A stretch of DNA of 64,000 nt from Archangium gephyra. GTDB taxonomy: Bacteria; Myxococcota; Myxococcia; Myxococcales; Myxococcaceae. The stretch's first letter is position 1. The number at the start of each line of letters is the position of its first letter. The notes below the pieces were generated by a model. That model was not told the DNA's origin. It saw nothing but the letters and a program-made list of their open reading frames with translations, and did not search any database. Where the stretch lies: NCBI GenBank assembly GCA_003243425.1, contig QFQP01000036.1:12295-76294 (forward strand). The letters run 5' to 3'. Below, piece by piece: positions 11,801 to 18,283 of this stretch. A program made the position numbers and the translations under genes.

Positions 11801-12414
11801 CACACGCCGCGGTTGGGCTGCGTGCAGGGGTTGTTGGCGCACGGGTTGATGGCCGTGCAGCCGCCCATGCCGTCGTCGACGAGGCCCACGTCACACGCGC
11901 AGGTCACGACGTTGTCGTTCACCGCGCACACCGACTTGCCCGGCATGGCGCAGGGGTTGGGCGTGCAGCTCTGTGCGGCAACGCACACGCCCTGTGCGTT
12001 TTCGAGGAAGCCCGAATCGCACCGACAGATGGCGGTGCTGCCCTGCGCCACGCAGACGCCGCGGTTGGCTTCGGTGCACGGGTCGTTGGCGCACGGGTCG
12101 TCTGCGACGCAGCCACCGGCACCGTCATCGCGGAAGCCGTCGTCACAGGCGCACGCCACCAAGCCGTTGGTCGCCGTGCACACCGACTTGTGGGCGCCGG
12201 TGCAGGGGTTGGGGTTGCAGCTCTGGGCGCGTACGCACACGCCAGCGACGTCTTGCAGGCCCGCGTTGCACGAACAGCTCGCGACGCCAGCCACGCTGGT
12301 GCACACCGAGCGGTCCCCACTGCATGGGTTGGGGTCACAGGCGTCGAGGGGCGGGATCGACGGTGAACACGCAGCGGCGAAGAGCAACGGAACCAGAAGA
12401 CGGAGTGACTTCAC
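8806..12414 (-). CDS. Large EGF-repeat surface lipoprotein with C-terminal PPC-like beta modules
   Basis: GTG at 12414 is chosen because it overlaps the upstream stop (GTGA) and begins a lipoprotein signal with LLFAAAC. The 1202-residue product has ten cysteine modules of about 40 residues (each CxPNPC..pNRGVC followed by CxCxxGF). These resemble EGF domains and span roughly 11115-12360. After a spacer come about six modules near 100 residues each, beginning DDHADSR and containing GDVDCLAVPV; they look like bacterial pre-peptidase C-terminal (PPC) domains. It is probably tethered at the cell surface or outer membrane as an adhesin or matrix protein. It is translationally coupled to the cysteine-rich lipoprotein upstream, and the pair shares an ECF-type promoter candidate. 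Confidence 0.82.
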   Translation of the reverse strand: MKSLRLLVPLLFAAACSPSIPPLDACDPNPCSGDRSVCTSVAGVASCSCNAGLQDVAGVCVRAQSCNPNPCTGAHKSVCTATNGLVACACDDGFRDDGAGGCVADDPCANDPCTEANRGVCVAQGSTAICRCDSGFLENAQGVCVAAQSCTPNPCAMPGKSVCAVNDNVVTCACDVGLVDDGMGGCTAINPCANNPCTQPNRGVCVAQGSTAICQCDSGFIDDGTGACVRAPSCMPNPCTQPNRTQCSTVGGLVTCGCDSGYRPDVGGQCVPMQACNPNPCTQPNRGVCTEQSGVAICGCNAGYRDQSGACVLDDACDPNPCTQPNRGVCTAANGTAICGCNAGFQDQGGTCVVVDVCSPNPCNQPNRGVCTALNGAAVCGCNAGFVDMNGSCVQLDACNPNPCNQPNRGVCSAVDGGASCACNIGYQEGPTGCEVIAPPTCSTQHSTGDSYEPDECPALAKPIFPGTPQQHTYAPAGDVDWVLFNADAGTVVLGEVSGVSSYVSLYGSNGATAIATNGSNRVHVKLASTGTFFMQARPQTASAMGNTTLSLTFSSDDHADSRDGNPSVVMPANPGTSVNGVFNFPGDVDCLAVPVQANRVYQLEELTTLDVRLTVFTATGTYIPRTDSEWLRFKTAVAETLFLCVEANASSSLSAWTLRLSDSGVDDHADSRSDNPATLTPSASPGNTLTGKFDFVGDVDCLAVPVQAGRIYHFAETSGTDVVDTLYTATGTFVASTEDESHRFLSQNDETLYFCTRASSATNIASWTLTVTDVGVDDHANSRTENPATLLPGATVTGQFQYPYDTECLAVPVQANRIYVFSETSNADVYTAIYTATGTFVSQTDTESHRFIAGSTQTLYLCTRAFNAASLASWTLRVTDEGVDDYVNSRADGPVTLTPTASPGASLSGNFQYPYDVECVAVPVQANRIYTFAETTNVDVFLSVYTATGTYLAETDAESVRFEAGSSQTLFLCTRSFNANVVSGWTLRVTDEGVDDHADSRDDTPAPLSPGASLSGRFDLTNDTDCVAVPVIANHGYTFEETTSTDVYLTVYTATATLISTTDSEAVHFKASASQTLFLCTRAYASTLSAWTLRVIDNGEDDHADARTGATGLTVAGSTSNGALQYTGDFDYFTFTTAGPLALRVVTTGVATSVRVETATGTAIATGTGPGSLTFSVTAAGTYFVRVSTGALGAYTVGVAN
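8815..10990 (-). repeat. Six tandem PPC-like modules within the EGF-repeat lipoprotein
   Basis: On the minus strand, about six repeats of roughly 300 bp each start with a DDHADSR-type motif, followed by GDVDCLAVPV, a YTATGT motif, LFLCTR and SxWTLRVTD. The last copy diverges. The regularity at DNA level points to internal duplication. Confidence 0.7.
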
Positions 12415-13181
12415 TGACAGAACCCCACGAGGCCGGCGATGGGCTGGTAGCAGTTGTTGCTCAAGCAATCAGCGGCGCTCGCGCACGGAGCGCCCGCGGT
12501 CTTCGGCGAACAGAAGCCCAGCACGTCGGTCTGCAGGCCGCGCACGCACGCCCAGTTCGCAGGGCAGTGGCTGACCGTGTCGCACATCCCGATGAGACAG
12601 ATCTTCTCTTTGTTCGGAATCAGCCCGTCGTTGCAGATGGCGCCGCTGGTGCCCGTGGGGCAGGTCTTGTCGGCCGCGCACGCGGGGAAGGTGTGGCACC
12701 TGGGCATCGGGTTTCCGTGGTCGCCTTCGTCGAAGCACACCGACCGCGAGTCGCAGTTGTCGTTGCCGCTCGGCGCCTTGTCGGGGTCACACGTCGTCTG
12801 CGGAGGCGGCGTGCTGCAGAACCCCGCGGTGCAGATCTGCTGCTCCGCGCAGTCACCGGCCACGTTGCAGGTCGGCACCGCGGTGTTGTGGCAGAGGCGA
12901 TCTCCCTCGGTGTCGCAGTACTGGTCGCTGCGGCAGTTGGCGTTCGACGTGCAACCGAGCGCGCACAGCCCGTTGAAACAGAACTGACCCGAAGGGCACG
13001 GCCGCGAAGACGAGCACCACAGCTCGATGACCTGCGAACCACCGCCGCCGCCGCCGCCACTGCCGCCACCGGTGTTCGCGGTGCCGCCACCGGCGCCACC
13101 GTCGTTGAGATCCACGCGCACGTCACACGCGCTCAGCACCACCACCGCGAAAAAACCTGCTGTGAACCACGTTCTGGCCAT
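12411..13181 (-). CDS. Cysteine-rich lipoprotein
   Basis: An ATG at 13181 with Shine-Dalgarno AGGAGG about 6 nt upstream sets the start; the longer reading frame upstream is only the antisense of the next gene. The 256-residue product has signal FFAVVVLSAC (lipid Cys about 17), a Gly/Ser-rich linker, then six-to-eight short disulfide modules such as CPSGQFCFNGLCALGC and CRSDQYCDTEG. These are common in myxobacterial exported proteins. The stop overlaps the GTG of the EGF-repeat protein downstream. The upstream region carries the ECF-type promoter candidate shared with the sigma operon. Confidence 0.8.
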   Translation of the reverse strand: MARTWFTAGFFAVVVLSACDVRVDLNDGGAGGGTANTGGGSGGGGGGGSQVIELWCSSSRPCPSGQFCFNGLCALGCTSNANCRSDQYCDTEGDRLCHNTAVPTCNVAGDCAEQQICTAGFCSTPPPQTTCDPDKAPSGNDNCDSRSVCFDEGDHGNPMPRCHTFPACAADKTCPTGTSGAICNDGLIPNKEKICLIGMCDTVSHCPANWACVRGLQTDVLGFCSPKTAGAPCASAADCLSNNCYQPIAGLVGFCQ

Positions 13182-13198
13182 GAGGCCCTCCTGCGCAT

Positions 13199-13231
13199 GT
13201 GTTGGGACGAGCGTGGAATTTTTATGAAGAA
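13199..13231 (-). promoter_or_regulatory. Candidate ECF-sigma promoter before the cysteine-rich lipoprotein pair
   Basis: Read on the minus strand, TTCTTCAT-A-AAAAT (13231-13218) is followed, 24 nt from the first base, by TCCCAACAC (13207-13199). The same two blocks with identical spacing occur on the plus strand in front of the ECF sigma gene (14184-14216). Shared blocks at fixed distance in front of a sigma gene and its neighbour suggest an autoregulated ECF promoter. The AGGAGG ribosome site follows at once. Confidence 0.55.
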
Positions 13232-13266
13232 TTTCTCGGGCACTCGTCTGGTAGGGGCCTTCGCGC

Positions 13267-14193
13267 ATGGTGCCCGCCGTTCTCCTGCTCACGCTGACCG
13301 CCGCGCCCCAGGCGCAGCTCGCGTACCGCGTGCAGAACGGAATCTCCGGGTGTCCCGACGAGCGCTGGGTGCGTGCCGCCGTGGCAGCGCGCCTGGGCCG
13401 AGACCCGTTTTCTGACGGCGCTGCGGCACGCATCGAGGTGAACATCGGCTCCGACACGCCACCGGCGCTCGAAGCGCAACTGCTGGTGACGCGCGAGAAC
13501 GGTCGCGTCGGCCGGCGCCTGCTCGATTCGCCCAGTGGCGATTGCATGGAGCTGGCCTCGGCCGTCGAGCTGGCCATTGCGCTCTCGCTCGACCCGACGA
13601 TGCGCCCGGCGAAACCGGAGCCGGAGCCCGAGCCCGTGGCCGACGCGCCCGCCCCACCCCGACCGATGGTCACGCCCGTCGTTCCGGTCGAAGTGAAGCC
13701 AGCCCCACGAGTTCCCGTCGCCTTTCGTGCTCACGCGGCGCTGCTCGGTACGGCGGGAGCGGTGCCGGGATTCACCGGCGGGCTGCTGGTCGGCGGCGGC
13801 GTGGCCATTTCACGCTTCAGCGTCGCGCTCGAGGCCCGCGCGCACCTCCCGACCGGCGTGGTGGTCGGTGAGCGCCGTGTGGGCACGTTCCTCTTCCTCG
13901 GCAGCCTCGTGCCGTGCCTCGGGCTGGGCGTGTTTCAGGGGTGTCTTGTGGGCTCGCTCGGCGCGCTGCAATTCGAAGAGTCGTCGTCGCGGCAGACGTC
14001 GCTGATGGCGCAGGCCGGTGCGCGCGTCGCGCTCCGATTCGAACCGTGGGACCACGTGGTCGTCAGCCCGTGGGTCGAAGGCGCGGCGGTGCTCACCCGC
14101 ACCACCCTGTCGCTCGACGGCCAGCCGCTGTGGGTCACCTGGCCGGTCGCGATTTCCGGCGGCGTCACGTTCGAGTGGTCGATTTCTTCATGA
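13267..14193 (+). CDS. Exported protein with N-terminal cysteine domain and beta-rich C-terminus, linked to an ECF sigma operon
   Basis: A 308-residue protein with signal peptide MVPAVLLLTLTAAPQAQ. Residues 20-110 form a compact domain with two cysteines (SGCPDERW and SGDCMELA). A Pro/Glu linker (PEPEPEPVADAP) leads to residues 150-308. That segment is glycine- and hydrophobic-rich with alternating patterns (LLVGGGVAISRFSVALEAR) that suggest a small outer-membrane beta-barrel. It lies just before an ECF sigma gene and its stop falls inside that gene's promoter candidate. A role as envelope sensor or structural partner is inferred, not shown. Confidence 0.72.
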   Translation: MVPAVLLLTLTAAPQAQLAYRVQNGISGCPDERWVRAAVAARLGRDPFSDGAAARIEVNIGSDTPPALEAQLLVTRENGRVGRRLLDSPSGDCMELASAVELAIALSLDPTMRPAKPEPEPEPVADAPAPPRPMVTPVVPVEVKPAPRVPVAFRAHAALLGTAGAVPGFTGGLLVGGGVAISRFSVALEARAHLPTGVVVGERRVGTFLFLGSLVPCLGLGVFQGCLVGSLGALQFEESSSRQTSLMAQAGARVALRFEPWDHVVVSPWVEGAAVLTRTTLSLDGQPLWVTWPVAISGGVTFEWSISS

Positions 14194-14216
14194 AAATCGC
14201 TCCGCGCTCCCAATAC
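14184..14216 (+). promoter_or_regulatory. Candidate ECF-sigma promoter before the sigma gene
   Basis: TTCTTCAT-G-AAAAT (14184-14197) and TCCCAATAC (14208-14216) match the blocks at 13231-13199 with the same 24-nt offset. The initiating ATG is at 14228, so the transcript would have a very short leader. The stop codon of the upstream gene lies inside the first block. Confidence 0.55.
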
Positions 14217-14227
14217 CGGTGCGAAGC

Positions 14228-14746
14228 ATGAGTGCCAGGCAAGCGCTCGACGCGCTGTACCGCGCGGAAATGAAGGCCATCTACGGCTTCCTCTGGAAGC
14301 TGGGGGCGATGGAGTCGGAGATGGAGGACCTCGTGCACGACGTGTTCGTCACCGCCGCGCGCCGTTGGTCTTCGTACGACCCGCGCCGGCCGGCGCGCCC
14401 GTGGCTGATGGGCATCGCCTACCGCGTGTATTCCGACGTGCGCCGGTCGCGGAAGCCGACCGAAGAAGTGCCCGAGCTGGTCGACGCGCGCCCCGGCCCG
14501 GACGAGACCGTCGCGCAGCAGCAGGCGCGCCGCGTGTTGAGAGCCGCGCTGGCCACGCTGCCCGAAGAGCGCCGCACCGCGTTCGTGTTGCACGAGCTCG
14601 AAGGCGTGTCGGTGAACGAGGTGACGGCGTTGATGGACGCCCCGTTGCCCACCACCTACTCACGGCTCAAGCTGGCGCGTGAAGAAGTGGCGCGCGCCGT
14701 TCAGGCCTTTCGTCGCGAAGAAGCCCGTCGTGGAGGTGAAGCATGA
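14228..14746 (+). CDS. ECF-type RNA polymerase sigma factor
   Basis: A 172-residue sigma-70-family protein with regions 2 and 4 only. Region 2 reads YRAEMKAIYGFLWKLG ... EDLVHDVFVTAARRW, ending near PWLMGIAYRVYSDVRR. Region 4 reads LRAALATLPEERRTAFVLHELEG followed by a helix-turn-helix (VNEVTALMDAPLPTTYSRL). The ATG at 14228 is used because the preceding frame is antisense and non-conserved in character. It overlaps the membrane protein downstream by ATGA. It probably directs its own operon and the divergent lipoprotein pair through the two matching promoters at 13199 and 14184. Confidence 0.93.
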   Translation: MSARQALDALYRAEMKAIYGFLWKLGAMESEMEDLVHDVFVTAARRWSSYDPRRPARPWLMGIAYRVYSDVRRSRKPTEEVPELVDARPGPDETVAQQQARRVLRAALATLPEERRTAFVLHELEGVSVNEVTALMDAPLPTTYSRLKLAREEVARAVQAFRREEARRGGEA

Positions 14747-15372
14747 GCGAGCAGCTGCCGCCGCTCCCCGAGGACCTCGCGTTCCTGCGGGACGTCAGCC
14801 CGCCCTCGCCGCCTGCGGGCTTCGAGAGCGCCGTCGCCGCGCGGTTGGCGCCGTCGCTGCCTCTGGCGACCGCTGCCGGCCTCACCACGGGCAAGTTGCT
14901 CGGCGGCGGGCTCGCCGTGTTGCTCGCCGGGGTCGGCGTGGGCGTGACCGTCGACCGCTACGTCTTCCCGCCGGAGCCGCGGGAAGTTCGCATCGAAGTA
15001 CCGGTGCGGGTGGAAGTGCCCGTTGAAGTGATTCGCGAAGTGCAGGTACCGGTCGAAGCCGCGCCGACGTCGGTGAAGAAGCCGGACGTCGTTCGCACGC
15101 TGGAGAAACCCCGGGAGGGCGCGCGCGATACGTCGCTGGCGGCCGAGCGGAAGCTGCTCGAGGTCGCGCGCTCCGCGCTGGCACGGGGAGAGCTCCCGGG
15201 CGCGTTCGCGGCGTTGAACGAACACGAGCGCGACTTTCCCCGCGGCCGCCTGGTCGAAGAGCGTGAAGCGTTGTTCATCAAGACGCTGCACACCGCGGGG
15301 CGTGATGACGAAGCCGCCGCGCGCACCCGCCGCTTCGAGGCAACATTCCCCGACAGCTTGTTGACGCCGTGA
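14743..15372 (+). CDS. Single-pass membrane protein in ECF operon, likely anti-sigma or sigma-linked partner
   Basis: A 209-residue protein whose ATG overlaps the sigma stop (ATGA). The cytoplasmic N-terminus (1-40) has the feature ESAVAARLAPSL. A membrane segment lies at about 47-66 (GKLLGGGLAVLLAGVGVGVT), then a Val/Pro/Glu-rich stalk (VPVRVEVPVEVIREVQVPVE), then a helical region (115-209) resembling tetratricopeptide repeats (AERKLLEVARSALARGELP). No zinc HxxxCxxC anti-sigma motif is present. Placement immediately after an ECF gene makes it the best candidate for control of that factor. Confidence 0.8.
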   Translation: MSEQLPPLPEDLAFLRDVSPPSPPAGFESAVAARLAPSLPLATAAGLTTGKLLGGGLAVLLAGVGVGVTVDRYVFPPEPREVRIEVPVRVEVPVEVIREVQVPVEAAPTSVKKPDVVRTLEKPREGARDTSLAAERKLLEVARSALARGELPGAFAALNEHERDFPRGRLVEEREALFIKTLHTAGRDDEAAARTRRFEATFPDSLLTP

Positions 15373-16193
15373 ATCAAAACTCACGAGGCGTGAGTTCGTT
15401 CATCGCCGCCACCCAGCTGGCCGACTTCGAGGGCTCGCGCCGGTACTTCGTCGGTCGCAGCTTTTGTTACTGGCAGGACGGCGCGCGCGCCAACGGCACC
15501 TTCATGTGGGGAAAACCACGTGAGCAGGACATCGCCGAGATGGAGCCGTTCTGGAGCATCGGCGCCGGCGACCCGAAGTGGGACGGCCGCGCGGCGTTCA
15601 TCGACGCCCGGGCGGTGGAGGCCATCGACGCGCTCGGCTTCAAGCGGCTGCTCTCGTACCTGCTCAGAACGCAGCAATCGCTTCGTGGCGTGGGCTCGGT
15701 GACCATGGTGCACGGCGGTGGGCTGGTGGGCGTCGTCACCGCGGGGCTGTTGAACGTGGTGCGGCCGGCGTACCCATTTCGTGCGGTGGGCGCCGAGCAG
15801 CTCGAGAAGGCCTTCGAGCAAGTGCGCGTCGGCGATCTCTACGAGCCCGTCGAGGCGCTGCGACGCAGCGTGGGCCAGGAGCCGGAGATCGTTCGTCAGC
15901 TGAAGGTGATTCTCAATCAGCGCCCGGACGCGACTGCAGATGATCTCGCCGACGCACTCGGGCTCTCGTCGCGCACGCTGCAACGCCGGCTCGACCAAGC
16001 CGGCACCTCGCTTCGTCAGGAGCGACAGACGCACCTGCTGCGTCGGGCCGAAGAGCTGCTCGCCGCGACGTCGCTCGATCTCGACGCCATCGCCGCGGAG
16101 GTCGGCCTCGCGTCGGCCTCACACCTGGTCGCGCTCTTCCGCCGTGTTCACCGCACGACGCCCGGCGAGTGGCGCCAACACAATCGCCGCTGA
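15369..16193 (+). CDS. AraC-family transcriptional regulator
   Basis: GTG at 15369 overlaps the upstream stop (GTGA). Residues about 1-160 are an unrecognised N-terminal domain (ATQLADFEGSRRYFVGRSF ... LTVHGGG-like glycine loop at GSVTMVHGGGLVGVV). The C-terminal 100 residues hold two helix-turn-helix motifs: ATADDLADALGLSSRTLQRR, and LDAIAAEVGLASASHLVALF with the ending RRVHRTTPGEWR. That is the AraC/XylS signature. It is the fourth gene of the ECF operon, so it may extend the sigma response to further targets. The ligand is unknown. Confidence 0.88.
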   Translation: MNQNSRGVSSFIAATQLADFEGSRRYFVGRSFCYWQDGARANGTFMWGKPREQDIAEMEPFWSIGAGDPKWDGRAAFIDARAVEAIDALGFKRLLSYLLRTQQSLRGVGSVTMVHGGGLVGVVTAGLLNVVRPAYPFRAVGAEQLEKAFEQVRVGDLYEPVEALRRSVGQEPEIVRQLKVILNQRPDATADDLADALGLSSRTLQRRLDQAGTSLRQERQTHLLRRAEELLAATSLDLDAIAAEVGLASASHLVALFRRVHRTTPGEWRQHNRR

Positions 16194-16264
16194 CGACCCG
16201 CCAAAGCGTTGCAGGAACACGCCACGCGAGCTTCGAACCGAAGCGCCGCAGGTACCTTGATCGC

Positions 16265-18283
16265 ATGAACCGATCAGGCGTGTGGGTGGTGCTCGTGGTC
16301 ACGATGAGCCTCGGCTGCGGCGAGATGCCTCCAGTCGTCGACGACGGGGGAACGTCGACGGGCGGCGGTCGCACCGGCGGAGGCGGCGGGAGAACGGGCG
16401 GCGGTGGCGGCGGCAGCACGACGGGCGGCGGCGACGGCACCACGGGAGGCGGCGGTGGTGAGACCGGCGGCGGCGTGGGTGGTGGAACCGGTGGTGGCGG
16501 CACGGCGCAGGAATGTGAGCCTCAAGCCACGCGCGCGTGCTGCACCACCGGCACCCAGACGTGTTTGTTCACCGGGCTGTGGGGGACCTGTTCGGTCAGC
16601 GGCAGCACCGAGATCTGCAACGGCGTCGACGACGACTGTGACGGCGAGGTCGACGAGAACATCGCCTTCACACCCGGCGAGCTCGCCGATGCCGGTGCGC
16701 AGCCCGACGGAGGCTGCGAGGTGGGCGTGGGCGCGTGCGTTCGCACCGGTGGGCTGACCTGTAACGCGAGCGGGGCGCCTGCATGCGACGTGACCGCGGG
16801 CACGCCGGACACCGAGCGCTGCAATGGCATCGACGACGACTGCGACGGTCAGACCGACGAAGGGCTGTTGATCGCCTGCGTGCCCGACGAAGACAACGAC
16901 GGCTACGCCACCAACTCGAACAGCTCGCAGCAATGCCCCGACGCCACGAGGCCCACGTTCGGTAGCTGCCCGCTCGGCTTCGTGGCGCCGAGCGCGTCGG
17001 CCGGCGTCGACTGCGACCCCAACGACGCGACGAAGTTCCGCCAGCTCATGGTGCGCACCGACGCCGACAACGACGGCTCGTGCGTGCAGCCGGAGTTCTC
17101 GGCGTGCATCGGCGCGCTCTCGGGGGCCGGCGTTCGCGAGACCGCCTCGTGCCGCAACGCCGATGACTGCGACGACGCCGATGCCGCCGGCTACCAGACC
17201 GCGACGATTCGAACCGACGGCGACAACGACACGTACTGCACCGGCGCCGCGCGCTCGGCGTGCATCGGCGCCATGCCGGCCAGCGGGTCGCGGCTCGCCA
17301 GCCAGTGCCAGACCAACGCCGATTGCGACGACAACAACGCGGGGGCGACGCAGAACGTCGCGCTGCGCACCGACGCCGACAACGACACGTACTGCGTCGG
17401 CGGAACCCAGATGCTCTGCGTGTCGTCGACGCCCGCGGGAATGCGCTCGGCGGCGACGTGCATGCTCGCCACCGACTGCGACGACAACGCCGCGGGCCGC
17501 TACCAGAACCTCGGCGTGCGCACCGACGCCGACAACGACGGGTACTGCAGCTCTGCCGCGACCTTCACGCAGTGCACCGGCGCCTCGCCGCAGCCAGGCA
17601 CGCGCCTGGCGACGACCTGCAACCTCGAGAACGACTGCGACGAAGCGACGGGCGCTCGGTACCGACTGGTCACCATGTACCCCGACGCCGACAACGACAC
17701 GCATTGTGTCGACACGCCCACGCCTCAGTGTGTCGGCGCTGTCGCGGTGGTGACCGGCTACCGCACCAACGACGTGTGCGTCGACCGCACCGACTGCGCC
17801 GACAACGACGGCTCGAAGTACCGCATGGTCGGCATGCGTACCGACGCTGATGGCGACGGCTACTGCAACGGCACGGGCACCACGAACCTCTGCGTCGGTA
17901 CCACGGCGCCGACGGGCTACCGCTTCCCCGTGAGCTGCAACGCCACGCTCGACTGCCGCGACACAAACCCGAACGCCACGGCCAGCTGCGTGACCACGGT
18001 GCAGAGCAACCAGCAGTCGAAGTACTGCGGCAGTCAGCCGGCCACCGAGACCTTCACGTTCACCTACACGTGCCCGACCGGCTTCTACGCGGCAAGCGCG
18101 GCGGCCTCGCGGCAGTACTCGAACTGCGCCGATGGCTCGTGCACCTGCCCGGGCACCAGCTGCCCCGGCAACACGGGTGTCGGCGGTGTCGGGCCCGGGA
18201 GCGTCAGCGCTTCGTTCACGTGCGAGTTTGCCGCCGTCGGTCACGACGACTGGAAGCTCAACGTGACGTGCAACGCGTTCTGA
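16265..18283 (+). CDS. MopE-type repeat lipoprotein with calcium-binding-like Asp/Asn repeats
   Basis: ATG at 16265 begins a lipoprotein signal (VVLVVTMSLGC); the longer frame upstream lacks a signal. The 672-residue product has a long Gly/Thr linker (residues 30-80), then two MopE-type modules (CNGVDDDCDGEVDEN and CNGIDDDCDGQTDEG). About six repeats of 70 residues follow, each built on RTDADNDxYC and NDCDDxxA. These acidic DxDNDG loops resemble thrombospondin type 3 or MopE copper/calcium sites. The C-terminal 90 residues are a separate cysteine-containing domain (CPTGFYAASA). It is likely surface anchored. The last codons abut the convergent sigma-fusion gene. Confidence 0.83.
   Translation: MNRSGVWVVLVVTMSLGCGEMPPVVDDGGTSTGGGRTGGGGGRTGGGGGGSTTGGGDGTTGGGGGETGGGVGGGTGGGGTAQECEPQATRACCTTGTQTCLFTGLWGTCSVSGSTEICNGVDDDCDGEVDENIAFTPGELADAGAQPDGGCEVGVGACVRTGGLTCNASGAPACDVTAGTPDTERCNGIDDDCDGQTDEGLLIACVPDEDNDGYATNSNSSQQCPDATRPTFGSCPLGFVAPSASAGVDCDPNDATKFRQLMVRTDADNDGSCVQPEFSACIGALSGAGVRETASCRNADDCDDADAAGYQTATIRTDGDNDTYCTGAARSACIGAMPASGSRLASQCQTNADCDDNNAGATQNVALRTDADNDTYCVGGTQMLCVSSTPAGMRSAATCMLATDCDDNAAGRYQNLGVRTDADNDGYCSSAATFTQCTGASPQPGTRLATTCNLENDCDEATGARYRLVTMYPDADNDTHCVDTPTPQCVGAVAVVTGYRTNDVCVDRTDCADNDGSKYRMVGMRTDADGDGYCNGTGTTNLCVGTTAPTGYRFPVSCNATLDCRDTNPNATASCVTTVQSNQQSKYCGSQPATETFTFTYTCPTGFYAASAAASRQYSNCADGSCTCPGTSCPGNTGVGGVGPGSVSASFTCEFAAVGHDDWKLNVTCNAF
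16960..17990 (+). repeat. Tandem RTDADND-type repeats in the MopE-type lipoprotein
   Basis: About six units of roughly 190-200 bp each encode a block with RTDADNDxYC, CIGA or a similar motif, and DCDDxxA. Several copies share long stretches of DNA identity around the sequence encoding ACCGACGCCGACAACGAC, indicating recent duplication or gene conversion. Confidence 0.65.

Noticed and set aside
8806..12414. CRISPR array (regular repeats)
   Set aside because: Repeats are in-frame coding repeats of EGF and PPC modules with no spacer structure.
13182..13673. N-terminal extension of the cysteine-rich lipoprotein (420 residues)
   Set aside because: Antisense of the 13267 gene; the real ATG at 13181 has a strong ribosome site and a signal peptide.
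16274..18244. 656-residue open frame on the minus strand
   Set aside because: Antisense of the MopE-type lipoprotein; the repeats generate an artificial long frame.
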